Shown here in pieces: positions 24,920 to 33,254 of a stretch of 43,342 nt of DNA. Every line of letters begins with the position of its first letter. Position 1 is the stretch's first letter. The stretch is from NCBI GenBank assembly GCA_029820295.1, contig JALGVA010000024.1, positions 1-43,342 on the forward strand, written 5' to 3'. Position numbers and translations under genes: made by a program. The notes below the pieces were generated by a model, which saw only the letters and a list, made by a program, of their open reading frames with translations, ran no database searches and was not told where the DNA came from. The stretch comes from Candidatus Zipacnadia bacterium. GTDB taxonomy: Bacteria; Armatimonadota; Zipacnadia; Zipacnadales; UBA5352.

Positions 24920-26626
24920 CTACGCCTGCTCGAGCAACGCCTGCACGGCGGCCACGGCGGCCGCGCTCTCGACGAGCTGCTCGGCGCCATCGGCACGCCG
25001 GCGCAGCTCGATGAGGCCCTCCTCGCGCGTCTTGCGGCCGATGACCGCCCGCACGGGGTAGCCGATCAGGTCGGCCTCGGCGAACTTCACGCCGGGGCTG
25101 GCATCGCGCTCGTCGTAGAGCACTTCGATGCCGGCCGCCAGCAGGTCCGCATAAAGGTTGTCCGCGATGGCCCGCAACTCCTCGTCGTCGGGCGAAAGCA
25201 GCAGGATGGCGACCTCGAAGGGCGCCGCCGCGCGCGGCCAGGTGATGCCGGCGTCATCGTGGTATTGCTCGACCAGGGCGGCCACGATCCGGCTCACGCC
25301 GACGCCGTAGCAGCCCATGACGGCGGCCTGCTCGCGGCCCTCGCCGTCGGTGAAGGTGGCGTTGAGCGCCTCCGAGTAGGTCGTGCCCAGCTTGAAGACG
25401 TGCGCCAGCTCGATGCAGCGACGCGCCTGCAGCGTGCCGGTCTCGCACTGCGCGCAGGCGTCGCCGTGGCAGGCGGCGCGCAGATCGGCCCACTCATCGA
25501 CCTCGAAGTCCACGCCCACGTTCACGCCCGTGAAGTGCGCGTCATCGGCGTTGGCGCCGGTGACGAAGTCGCGCATGGCGGCGATCTCGTGGTCGGCGAT
25601 GATGGTGACGCCGTCAGGCAGGCCGACCGGGCCGGCGAAGCCCACGCGCGCGCCGGTCAGCTCCTGCACCTCGACGTCCTCGGCCATGCGCAGGTCGCCG
25701 CGGGCCACGCGGGCGAGCTTGAACTCGTTGAGCGAGCGGTCGCCGCGCACCAGGGCGGCGACGAAGCGCTCACCCGCGCGGTACACCAACGTCTTCACCA
25801 GCCGGTCGGCGCCGACGCCCAGCAGCCCGGTGACCTGCTCGACGGTCTTCGCGTTTGGGGTGGCCACCAGCTCACGCGGCCCCTCGCCGGGCTCCTCCGC
25901 GCCGGGCGGGCGCGCGGTCGCGCACTCGGCGTTGGAGGCGTAGTCGCACGAGTCGCACATGAACACGGTATCCTCGCCGTTCTCGGAGAGCAGCATGAAC
26001 TCGCGCGTGTCCGTGCCGCCGATCGAGCCCGCCTCCGCCTCGACCACCACCACGGGCAGCCCGAGGCGTTCGAAGATGCGCACATAGCCGTCGAACATGG
26101 CGTCATAGGCGACGTCGAGGTCCTCACGCGAGCGCCCGAAGCTGTAGGCGTCCTTCATGATGAACTCTTTGCAGCGGATCAGGCCGCCGCGCGGGCGAAT
26201 CTCGTCGCGGAACTTCACCTGGATCTGATAGAGCGTGACGGGCAGGTCGCGGTAGGAGCCCAGGTCCGCGGCTACGAGGTCGGTAATGACCTCCTCGTGT
26301 GTGGGGCCGAGGCAGTACCAGCGCTCGGAGCGGTCCTGCACGCGCAGCGGCGTGGGGGCGAAGGTGTCCCAGCGGCCGCTGCGCTCCCACAGCTCCTTGG
26401 GGTGGAGCACCGGCATGAGCACCTCATGTGCGCCGGCGCGGTTCATCTCCTCGCGCACCACGCGCTCGACCTTGCTGAGCACGCGCAGCCCCAGGGGCAG
26501 GAAGGTGAAGATGCCCGCGGCCAGCGGGCGGATGAAGCCGCCGCGTAGCAGCAGGCGGTGGCTGGGGATCTCGGCATCCGCGGGGGCCTCCCGCAGCGTG
26601 GGCATGTAGTACCGTGATGCCAGCAC
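24920..26626 (-). CDS. proS: Prolyl-tRNA synthetase, bacterial type
   Basis: The 568-residue class-II synthetase charges tRNA-Pro. Class-II motif 1 lies in the N-terminal third (LPLGLRVLSKVERVVREEMNRAGAHEVLMP), motif 2 in FRDEIRPRGGLIRCKEFIMKDAYSF, and motif 3 in GCYGVGVSRIVAALVEQ. Between motifs 2 and 3 there is a YbaK-like editing insertion of about 170 residues (NAKTVEQVTGLLGV onward), as in E. coli-type ProRS. An anticodon-binding domain forms the C-terminus. The start is GTG, with GAGGAGG six bases upstream. It is 11 bases behind ispG. Confidence 0.95.
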   Translation of the reverse strand: MLASRYYMPTLREAPADAEIPSHRLLLRGGFIRPLAAGIFTFLPLGLRVLSKVERVVREEMNRAGAHEVLMPVLHPKELWERSGRWDTFAPTPLRVQDRSERWYCLGPTHEEVITDLVAADLGSYRDLPVTLYQIQVKFRDEIRPRGGLIRCKEFIMKDAYSFGRSREDLDVAYDAMFDGYVRIFERLGLPVVVVEAEAGSIGGTDTREFMLLSENGEDTVFMCDSCDYASNAECATARPPGAEEPGEGPRELVATPNAKTVEQVTGLLGVGADRLVKTLVYRAGERFVAALVRGDRSLNEFKLARVARGDLRMAEDVEVQELTGARVGFAGPVGLPDGVTIIADHEIAAMRDFVTGANADDAHFTGVNVGVDFEVDEWADLRAACHGDACAQCETGTLQARRCIELAHVFKLGTTYSEALNATFTDGEGREQAAVMGCYGVGVSRIVAALVEQYHDDAGITWPRAAAPFEVAILLLSPDDEELRAIADNLYADLLAAGIEVLYDERDASPGVKFAEADLIGYPVRAVIGRKTREEGLIELRRRADGAEQLVESAAAVAAVQALLEQA

Positions 26627-26637
26627 AGCGTACCTCC

Positions 26638-27744
26638 TCAGTCGCTTGCGTTCGGGGCCATCGTCTCAGCAATGCGCCGGGCCTCGCACATGAGCGCCGC
26701 CACGGCCTCGCCGATGGGCACGGTGCGCAACTGCTCGCCGCGGGCGAAGATCACCGCGCGGCCGCGTCCTGCGGCCAGCCCGACGTCGGCCTGGCGGGCC
26801 TCGCCGGGTCCGTTGACCTCGCAGCCCATGACCGCCACGGTCAGGGGCGCGTCCAGCTCGCGCAGCGCGGCCTCGGCCTCGCGCGCCAGCGCGGCCAGGT
26901 CCACGCGGCAGCGCCCGCAGGTGGGACAGGAGATCAGCCACGGGCCGGCGCGCAGGCCCAGCGAGCGCAGCAGGTAGACGCCGACCTCGACCTCGTCCTC
27001 GGGCGGGTCGGTCATGGACACGCGGATAGTGTCGCCGATGCCCTCGGCGAGGAGGATGCCCAGGCCCGCGGCCGACTTGACGGCCGCCGCACAGCCGAAG
27101 CCGGCCTCGGTGATCCCCAGGTGCAGCGGGAGGTCACTGCGGCCGGCGAACTCGCGGTTCGCCGCCACGGTCATGGGCACCTCCGCGGCCTTGATGGACA
27201 CGACCAGCGCCTCGAAGCCCAGGCGCCGCATGCGCTCCACGGTGCGCTCGGCGCTGTCGGCGAGGGCCGCGGCGGTTACGCCGCCGTGGCGGGCGAGCAG
27301 GTCGGCCTCCAGCGAGCCGGAGTTGACGCCCACGCGGATGGGGATGCCGACCTGCTGCGCGGCCGCGGTCACCTCCGCGAGCCGGTCGTCGTCGCCGATG
27401 TTGCCGGGGTTGATGCGCAGCTTGTCGGCCCCGGCGCGGGCGCACGCCACGGCGATGCGGTGATCGAAGTGCACGTCGGCGACCAGCGGGAGCGGCGATG
27501 CGGCGCGGATGCGCTCGAAGGCGGGGACGGCCGCGAGCGAGGGCACGGCCACGCGCGCGATGTCGGCGCCGGCCGCCGCCGCGCGCTCGATCTGAGCGAC
27601 TGTCGCCGTCACGTCCAGCGTGTCGGTCTTGGTCATGGTCTGCACGGAGACGGGCGCGTCGCCGCCGATGACGACGCCACCAACGCTGACCGGGCGGGTC
27701 CGGCGGCGCGGCCACGGACAGTGCACCTGCTCGGCGCGACTCAT
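26638..27744 (-). CDS. ispG: 4-hydroxy-3-methylbut-2-en-1-yl diphosphate synthase
   Basis: This 4Fe-4S enzyme of the MEP isoprenoid pathway converts MEcPP to HMBPP. The TIM barrel begins near VSVGGVVIGG, and the C-terminal cluster domain has C273, C276, C308 and E315 (CPTCGRC and GCEVNGPGE), with the same spacing as the cluster ligands of E. coli IspG. The length (368) is normal for the short bacterial form. The ATG is preceded by GAGAGAGG. It stands between rseP and proS, as in many bacteria, and shares the pathway with dxr a gene away. Confidence 0.95.
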   Translation of the reverse strand: MSRAEQVHCPWPRRRTRPVSVGGVVIGGDAPVSVQTMTKTDTLDVTATVAQIERAAAAGADIARVAVPSLAAVPAFERIRAASPLPLVADVHFDHRIAVACARAGADKLRINPGNIGDDDRLAEVTAAAQQVGIPIRVGVNSGSLEADLLARHGGVTAAALADSAERTVERMRRLGFEALVVSIKAAEVPMTVAANREFAGRSDLPLHLGITEAGFGCAAAVKSAAGLGILLAEGIGDTIRVSMTDPPEDEVEVGVYLLRSLGLRAGPWLISCPTCGRCRVDLAALAREAEAALRELDAPLTVAVMGCEVNGPGEARQADVGLAAGRGRAVIFARGEQLRTVPIGEAVAALMCEARRIAETMAPNASD

Positions 27745-27758
27745 CGGGACGGCCTCTC

Positions 27759-29183
27759 TCAGGGTGTCTGATAGACGACGAGGTTAAGGATGTCGCGGAA
27801 GCTGATGATGAGGAAGAGCCCCAGCACGACGGCGGCGCCGGCGATGGTCACACCCACCTCGATGCGCTCGTTAACGCGGCGCCGCATGATGCCCTCGATG
27901 AACAGCAGCACGATGCGGAAGCCGTCGAAGGGCGGGATGGGCAGCAGGTTGATGACCGCCAGGTTGGCGCTGATGATGCCGCCGATGAAGGCGACCGACG
28001 TCCAGCCGATGCGGGCCCGCTCGGCGGTGAGCGCGGCGATGCCGATGGGCCCCGAGCCCTGCGGGGCGATCTCCCCGCGGATCATCTTCGCCAGGCCGTC
28101 GGCGACGGTGTAAACCGCGGTGACCGAGCTGATCGCACCGTACTTGACGGCCTCGCCGAACGAGACCGGCCGCGTCTCGCCCGCGAGCACCACGCCGATG
28201 CGCCCCACCGAGCGCACAGGCGTGGTCAGGCGGCCCTGCTCGTCCTCCTCAGCCACGCGCGCCCACTCGGCCTTGGGTACCACGGTCGTCGTGATACTCC
28301 GGCTGTCGCGCAGCACGGTCAGCTCGATGGGCTTGCCCGCGCGCTCGGAGATGTACGAGAGCGCGCTGTCGTGCCCCAGCGGCACGAAGATGACGCCGTA
28401 GGCGCGTGACAGGAACTCATCGGACTCCGCGGGGACCGGCTCCTCCGGGAGATCGGCGGGGATAGGCAGCTCCAGGGTCTCGATCGACTCGAGCGCGCCA
28501 TCCTCATTGAAGCGGCCTACGCCGACCTCCAGGGCCTGAGCGTCGGGGTCCTTTGCACGCGCTGCCGCCATGGCCTCGAGGAGCTGGTAGGGCACGCCGA
28601 TCTCGTGGCCGTCCACGCGGTAGATCTGATCGTAGTGGCGCAGGCCGGCCTCGTCGCCCAGGCCACCGGGCTTGACCCGGTCGATGAGCAGGCTGTCGGT
28701 CATGCCGTCGATGGCGATCACCTGGTCGCCGGCCTGCAGGCCCGCCGCCTGTGCCGGCGTGTCGGGCATGACCTTGCGGATCTTGACACTGTGCCCGGGG
28801 AAAACGGGCACGCCGGTGGCGATGCTGATGGCGATGAATGCCAGTGCGGCGAGAACCACGTTCATGAACGAGCCCGCGAACAGCACCGTGCCGCCCGCCC
28901 AGCGCGGGAAGCGGTAGAAGCCGCGCTCCTCGGGCGGCGCGCCGGGCTCCATGCCCGCGATGCGCACGTAGCCGCCCAGCGGGATGAGATTGATGCGGTA
29001 CTCGGTCTCCCCGCGCCGGACGCCCGCCAGCCGTCGGCCGAAGCCGATGGCGAACTCGTGCACGCGCATCCCGATGATCTTGGCCAGCGTGAAGTGGCCC
29101 AGCTCATGGAAGAAGATGCAGGCGCCCAGCACGATGACGACCGCGATGATGCCGTTTGTGGTCGTGATGATGTCCTCGAGCAT
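27759..29183 (-). CDS. rseP: RIP zinc metalloprotease RseP (site-2 protease)
   Basis: The 474-residue intramembrane protease has the zinc motif HELGH at residues 26-30 in the first membrane segment. A periplasmic PDZ region lies at about 130-240 (KIRKVMPDTPAQAAGLQAGDQV), with a second, weaker PDZ-like stretch to about 330. NLLPIPPFDG at 412-421 carries the third ligand Asp420. Site-2 proteases release membrane-bound regulators such as anti-sigma factors and clear signal peptides. The ATG at 29183 starts at the conserved N-terminus; an upstream in-frame start is unlikely. It follows dxr after 112 bases of hairpin-rich sequence. Confidence 0.95.
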   Translation of the reverse strand: MLEDIITTTNGIIAVVIVLGACIFFHELGHFTLAKIIGMRVHEFAIGFGRRLAGVRRGETEYRINLIPLGGYVRIAGMEPGAPPEERGFYRFPRWAGGTVLFAGSFMNVVLAALAFIAISIATGVPVFPGHSVKIRKVMPDTPAQAAGLQAGDQVIAIDGMTDSLLIDRVKPGGLGDEAGLRHYDQIYRVDGHEIGVPYQLLEAMAAARAKDPDAQALEVGVGRFNEDGALESIETLELPIPADLPEEPVPAESDEFLSRAYGVIFVPLGHDSALSYISERAGKPIELTVLRDSRSITTTVVPKAEWARVAEEDEQGRLTTPVRSVGRIGVVLAGETRPVSFGEAVKYGAISSVTAVYTVADGLAKMIRGEIAPQGSGPIGIAALTAERARIGWTSVAFIGGIISANLAVINLLPIPPFDGFRIVLLFIEGIMRRRVNERIEVGVTIAGAAVVLGLFLIISFRDILNLVVYQTP

Positions 29184-29205
29184 TCGGGTCTCTGCTCCGT
29201 TGGGA

Positions 29206-29286
29206 GATGCCGGGCCCGGTCCGGGGCACGTTGCCCTTGACAGTCTACCTGTCAAGGCGCCGCGGCGCAAGTCCCGAGCGGACTTG
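29206..29286 (-). other. Tandem hairpins in the dxr-rseP gap
   Basis: Read on the minus strand, four inverted repeats follow each other: CAAGTCC-CGCTCG-like 7-bp stem (29268-29286); the palindrome GCGCCGCGGCGC; a 9-bp stem CCTTGACAG/CTGTCAAGG with a five-base loop (29235-29257); and the palindrome CCGGGCCCGG near 29206-29215. They could be an RNA-processing site, an attenuator, or a stabiliser between the two genes. Confidence 0.4.
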
Positions 29287-29295
29287 GTGGCGCGT

Positions 29296-30441
29296 TCACA
29301 CCAGCCCGCGCACGTAGTCGCGCGCCCAGCGATCGGCCTCCTCGACGTCGTCCAGCGCGTGCACCTCGAAGGCCTGGTGCTCAGTCAGGGCGCGCTCAAT
29401 CAGCTCCGGGATGCGGGTGAAGCCGATGCGTCCGTCGAGGAAGAGGCCGACGGCGACCTCGTCGGCGGCGTTGAGCACCGCCGGGTAGCTGCGCCCGGCG
29501 CGCGCGGCCGAGAACGCCAGGCGCAGGCACGGAAAGCGGTCGGTGTCGGGCTCGGCGAAGGTCAGGCTGCCCACCTCGGCCAGCGACAGGCGCGGCAGGT
29601 CGTTGGCCACGCGCTCGGGGTAGAACAACGCGAAGGCGATGGGCATGCGCATGTCCGGCGGGCCCATCTGGGCGATCACCGCGCCGTCCTGGAACTGCAC
29701 CATCGAGTGAATGATGCTCTGATGGTGCACCACCACCTCGATGCGGCGCACATCCACGTCGAACATCCAGCGGACTTCAAACACCTCGAAGCCCTTGTTG
29801 GCCAGCGTCGCCGAGTCGATGGTGACCTTGCGACCCATCTTCCAGGTCGGGTGGTCGAGCGCCCGCTCGGGGGTGACGCCCGCCAGTTCTTCGGCCGAGA
29901 GCCGCGAGAACGGCCCACCCGAGGCGGTGAGCATGATCATCTCGACCTCGGAGGCCTGCTCGCCGCGCAGGCACTGGAAGATCGCCGAGATCTCGCTGTC
30001 GATGGGCAGCAGCGTGGCCCCGCTCTGCCGCGCGGCCTCGGTGACGATGCCCCCGGCGGCGACCAGCGGCTCCTTATTGGCCAGCGCGCAGTCCACGCCC
30101 GCCTCCAGCGCCACCAGCAGCGGGCGCAGGCCGGCCACGCCCGAGATGGCGCCGATGACCAGGTCGGGCTCGGCGGCGCGCACCAGCTCGCAGATGCCCT
30201 CGGCGCCCGCGAACACGCGCGCACCCGGGACCCGGAGGCCGCGGGCGCCGGCCTCGTCGGCCAGCCCCAGCACCCCCACACCGAACTCTGCGGCCTGCGC
30301 GGTGATGCGCGCGGCATTATGTCCGGCGGCGAGCGCGACCACCTGCAGACGGTCCGGGTGCGCGCGCACCATCTCCAGCGTCTGCTCGCCGATGGAGCCG
30401 GTTGAGCCGAGTACGGCGATACGCTTCGCGTCCGCGGTCAC
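29296..30441 (-). CDS. dxr: 1-deoxy-D-xylulose-5-phosphate reductoisomerase
   Basis: This NADPH- and metal-dependent enzyme makes MEP, the second step of the non-mevalonate isoprenoid pathway. The NADPH motif GSTGSIG is at residues 12-18. LANKEPLVAAG, LPIDSEISAIFQCL and LTASGGPFSR are hallmark segments, and the Asp/Glu metal ligands of LPIDSE are intact. The length of 381 is typical. The GTG at 30441 was chosen because GGAGGT lies six bases upstream and the frame then begins at the Rossmann strand. It precedes rseP, ispG and proS in conserved order. Confidence 0.95.
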   Translation of the reverse strand: MTADAKRIAVLGSTGSIGEQTLEMVRAHPDRLQVVALAAGHNAARITAQAAEFGVGVLGLADEAGARGLRVPGARVFAGAEGICELVRAAEPDLVIGAISGVAGLRPLLVALEAGVDCALANKEPLVAAGGIVTEAARQSGATLLPIDSEISAIFQCLRGEQASEVEMIMLTASGGPFSRLSAEELAGVTPERALDHPTWKMGRKVTIDSATLANKGFEVFEVRWMFDVDVRRIEVVVHHQSIIHSMVQFQDGAVIAQMGPPDMRMPIAFALFYPERVANDLPRLSLAEVGSLTFAEPDTDRFPCLRLAFSAARAGRSYPAVLNAADEVAVGLFLDGRIGFTRIPELIERALTEHQAFEVHALDDVEEADRWARDYVRGLV

Positions 30442-30507
30442 GAAATAACCTCCACCGCCGCCCGGGGCGCCGCGCACGGGGCAGGCCGGCCCGGCATGGG
30501 CGGGCGG

Positions 30508-31224
30508 TCAGAACTTGGGCCAGATGTACATCTCGGTGCGGTCCATCTCGGGGATGGGTGCCTGCGGACCCGACACCGAGCCCGGCACCGGCTCGTAGGA
30601 GAAGCTGGCCGGGTGGTCCAGATCGCGCCGGATCTCCCACTGGCGGTTGCGCCGGTGCAGCCACAGTTGCTTGTCGAGACGCTCGACGTGGCCGTCGTAG
30701 TATGCGAGCGTGACGTGCTCATGGAAGTACTCATCGACCGCCAGCGGCGTGACCGACTCATCCAGGTTGGCCTTCGAGTAACCGAGCCAGGTGCGATCGA
30801 GATAGAGGTACGAGACCGGGTAGTCGGACGGGTCGGATGCGCACTTGAGCGGGTCCAGGGGACTGCCCGGAATCACGCGCTCCTCGGCATGCGGGCTGTC
30901 GATGTAGTCGCGGATGGCCCAGTGCCAGTTGCTGCGCAGCGGGTAGGCGCCGCCGTAGTCGGCGGAGTACATGCCGATCGCGCCGGCGATCTGTCGGAGC
31001 TTGCCCATGCAGCGGACCTCGAGCCCGGGCCTGCGGGCGCGGACGATGACCGGGAAGAGCAGGGACGCCACGACGATGATGATGACGGGCGCGGCGATGA
31101 ACTTGGCCGCCGACAGCCAGCGTCGCGCCATCGACTGATGAAGCGTACCCGGCGCCCCGCCGACGTCGCCACCGGTGTGGCTGGGCTGGACGTCCTGGTG
31201 ATCGCCTGAGCGGTAGATCTGCAT
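30508..31224 (-). CDS. Pilin-like membrane protein lacking a prepilin cleavage site
   Basis: The 238-residue protein has the architecture of the window's pseudopilins, shifted by an extra N-terminal tail of about 32 polar residues. One hydrophobic segment follows (FIAAPVIIIVVASLLFPVIV, about 42-61), then RARRPGLEVRCMGKLRQIAGAIGMYSADYG, matching [18 protein letters not shown]. Near the C-terminus FHEHVTLAYYDGHVERL resembles H-X9-DG, though spacing differs. The GFTLIE leader is missing, so PilD-type processing is not expected and it is probably a fixed membrane protein. The ATG at 31224 has GGTGAG upstream. It sits between rho and dxr. Confidence 0.6.
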   Translation of the reverse strand: MQIYRSGDHQDVQPSHTGGDVGGAPGTLHQSMARRWLSAAKFIAAPVIIIVVASLLFPVIVRARRPGLEVRCMGKLRQIAGAIGMYSADYGGAYPLRSNWHWAIRDYIDSPHAEERVIPGSPLDPLKCASDPSDYPVSYLYLDRTWLGYSKANLDESVTPLAVDEYFHEHVTLAYYDGHVERLDKQLWLHRRNRQWEIRRDLDHPASFSYEPVPGSVSGPQAPIPEMDRTEMYIWPKF

Positions 31225-31340
31225 GACCACTCACCGTCCCGGACGCGCGTCTTCCCACACGCAGGACCGGCACGACTGCGTCGGTCGGTACGAGCATTTC
31301 TCCGCCGCTGCCCGCGACTCCTTGTGCCGGGAACGGAAGC

Positions 31341-31366
31341 GGCCGCGCCGACCCGGCGGCGCGGCC
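31341..31366 (-). terminator. Hairpin after rho (weak U-content)
   Basis: A 10-bp perfect stem (31341-31350 with 31357-31366, GGCCGCGCCG against CGGCGCGGCC) closes a six-base loop, 26 bases past the rho stop. The bases after it (GCTTCCGTT) contain few U. It may separate rho from the pilin-like gene. Confidence 0.5.
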
Positions 31367-31392
31367 CTGGCCGTCATCCGTGGCGGCCCTCC

Positions 31393-32658
31393 TCAGCCGT
31401 TGCGGAAGGTCTCCTTCGCCATCGCCATGAAGTCCGCGTTGGTCTTGGTCTTGCGCAGGCCCGAGATCAGCGTCTCGGTCGCCGCCTCCATGTCCATGGC
31501 GTGCAGCGCCTTGCGGAGCTGCCAGATGCTCTGCATCTCGTCGTCGTCGAACAGCAGCTCCTGGTGGCGCGTGCTGGACAGTTCGATGTTGATGGCGGGG
31601 AAGATGCCGCGGTCGGCGAGCTGGCGCGACAGCACCAGGTCCATGTTGCCGGTGGCCTTGAACTCCTCGAAGATCATGTCGTCCATGCGGCTGCCGGTCT
31701 CGACCAGGATGGTGGCCAGGATGGTCAGGCTGCCGCCGTTCTCGATGTTGCGCGCCGAGCCGAAGAAGCGCTTGGGGCGATACAGCGCGGTGGGGTCGAG
31801 CCCGCCCGACAGGGTGCGGCCGCTGGGATCGACGGTGAGGTTCGAGGCGCGCGCCAGGCGGGTGATGCTGTCGAGCAGCACGACCACGTGCTCACCGTGC
31901 TCCACCAGCCGCTTGCAGCGCGAGTGCACCAGCTCCATCACGGCCATGTGGTCCTCGGGCATGCGGTCGAAGGTCGAGGCCACGACCTCGCCCTCGACCG
32001 AGCGGTCGATGTCGGTTACCTCCTCGGGGCGCTCGTCGATGAGCAGCACGATCAGGCGCAGGTCGTCGTAGTTGGTGGTCAGCGCGTTGGCGATCTTCTT
32101 GATGATGGTAGTCTTGCCGGCCTTGGGCGGGGCGACGATCAGCCCACGCTGCCCGCGGCCGATGGGCGTGATCAGGTCCATGAAGCGCCCGGTGATGCTG
32201 TCCGGGCGCGGGCTCTCCAGGCGCAGGCGCTCGTTGGGGTAGATCGGGACCAGGTCCTCGAAGTTGGGGCGGTGCCGGGCGTCATCGGGGTCGCGCTCGT
32301 TGATGGTCTGCACGCGCAGCAGCGACCAGTAGCGCTCGTTCTCCTTGGGCGGCCGCACCGGGCCGCTGACCAGGTCGCCGGGGCGCAGGCCGAAGCGCTT
32401 GATCTGCGTGTCGGCCACGTAGATGTCGGTCAGCGGCTTCTGCTTGCGCTCGTCCACGCGCAGGAAGCCCCGCCCGTCGGGCATGACATCCAGCACGCCG
32501 TAGGCGTACTGGTGGCCGTTGTGCTCGCTCTGCGCCACCAGGATCTTGAGGCACAGATCGTGCTTCTTGAGGCCCGAGGTCTTCTCGACCCCCAGCCCAT
32601 CGGCCATGGCGCGCAGTTCCTGGACGGTCCGCTTCTTCAGTTCAGCAAGATCAAGCAT
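31393..32658 (-). CDS. rho: Transcription termination factor Rho
   Basis: The 421-residue hexameric RNA helicase ends transcription at Rho-dependent sites. The Rho N-terminal helix bundle is at about 1-45, the RNA-binding cold-shock-like domain at about 50-125 (YAYGVLDVMPDGRGFLR), and the ATPase at 150 to the end, with Walker A APPKAGKTT at 176-184, Walker B VVVLLDSITRLARA, and Q-loop segment STRHQELLFDDDE. The length is near the E. coli value. The ATG at 32658 gives the usual start MLDLAELKK; an in-frame ATG 18 bases upstream would add six odd residues. The start overlaps the end of hpt by eight bases, so coupling is likely. Confidence 0.95.
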   Translation of the reverse strand: MLDLAELKKRTVQELRAMADGLGVEKTSGLKKHDLCLKILVAQSEHNGHQYAYGVLDVMPDGRGFLRVDERKQKPLTDIYVADTQIKRFGLRPGDLVSGPVRPPKENERYWSLLRVQTINERDPDDARHRPNFEDLVPIYPNERLRLESPRPDSITGRFMDLITPIGRGQRGLIVAPPKAGKTTIIKKIANALTTNYDDLRLIVLLIDERPEEVTDIDRSVEGEVVASTFDRMPEDHMAVMELVHSRCKRLVEHGEHVVVLLDSITRLARASNLTVDPSGRTLSGGLDPTALYRPKRFFGSARNIENGGSLTILATILVETGSRMDDMIFEEFKATGNMDLVLSRQLADRGIFPAINIELSSTRHQELLFDDDEMQSIWQLRKALHAMDMEAATETLISGLRKTKTNADFMAMAKETFRNG

Positions 32659-33253
32659 CTGACGATCGCACCTCATGGCGCTGCGACGACTCCTGATGTT
32701 GGTCGCGGTACAGCTCGGGACGGAGGACACCGACGAAGGGCAGATGACGATGGTGGTGCGCGTAGTCCAGACCGTAGCCCACCACGAAGCGGTCGGGGAT
32801 GCGCACGCCCACGTAGTCTGCCTCGAACGCGACAGCGCGCCGCGCCGGCTTGTCCAGCAGGCAGCAGGTGCGCACGCTGGCCGCGCCCCGCTGCTGCAGT
32901 ATCCGTGCCAGCGCCGCCAGCGTGTGGCCGCTGTCGAGGATGTCGTCAACCAGGAGCACGTGCCGGCCGGCGATCTCGCAACTCAGGTCCATCACTATAG
33001 TCAGCTCGCCCGCCCGGGTGTCCTCGCCGTAGCTGCGTGCGCGCATGAACTCGATCTGCAGCGGGAAGTCGAGCCGGCGCACCAGATCGGCCATGAACAT
33101 GAAGGCCCCGGTCAGCACGCCGACCAGCACCGGGTCACAACCGGCGAGGTCGGCGGTGATGCTCGCCGCGAGGCGGTCGAGGACCGCGTCGAGCTGCTCC
33201 TCGGTGACGATCACGTCGCTGATGTCGTCGCGCAGCGAAGGGCCGCTGGCCAT
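32651..33253 (-). CDS. hpt: Hypoxanthine phosphoribosyltransferase
   Basis: This 200-residue purine-salvage enzyme uses PRPP to convert hypoxanthine or guanine to IMP or GMP. It has the PRPP-binding VLLVDDILDSGHT, GVLTGAFMFMADL, and FVVGYGLDYAHHHRHLPFVGVL near the C-terminus, all typical of Hpt. A short charged tail follows. The ATG follows GGGAG and lies one base after the guaA stop, so the two purine genes are one transcript. The 3' end overlaps rho. Confidence 0.94.
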   Translation of the reverse strand: MASGPSLRDDISDVIVTEEQLDAVLDRLAASITADLAGCDPVLVGVLTGAFMFMADLVRRLDFPLQIEFMRARSYGEDTRAGELTIVMDLSCEIAGRHVLLVDDILDSGHTLAALARILQQRGAASVRTCCLLDKPARRAVAFEADYVGVRIPDRFVVGYGLDYAHHHRHLPFVGVLRPELYRDQHQESSQRHEVRSSDA

Positions 33254-33254
33254 G

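Noticed and set aside
32658-32676. Upstream ATG of rho (six extra residues)
   Set aside because: The added residues do not fit the Rho N-terminus, and the ribosome site spacing is poorer relative to conserved family starts.
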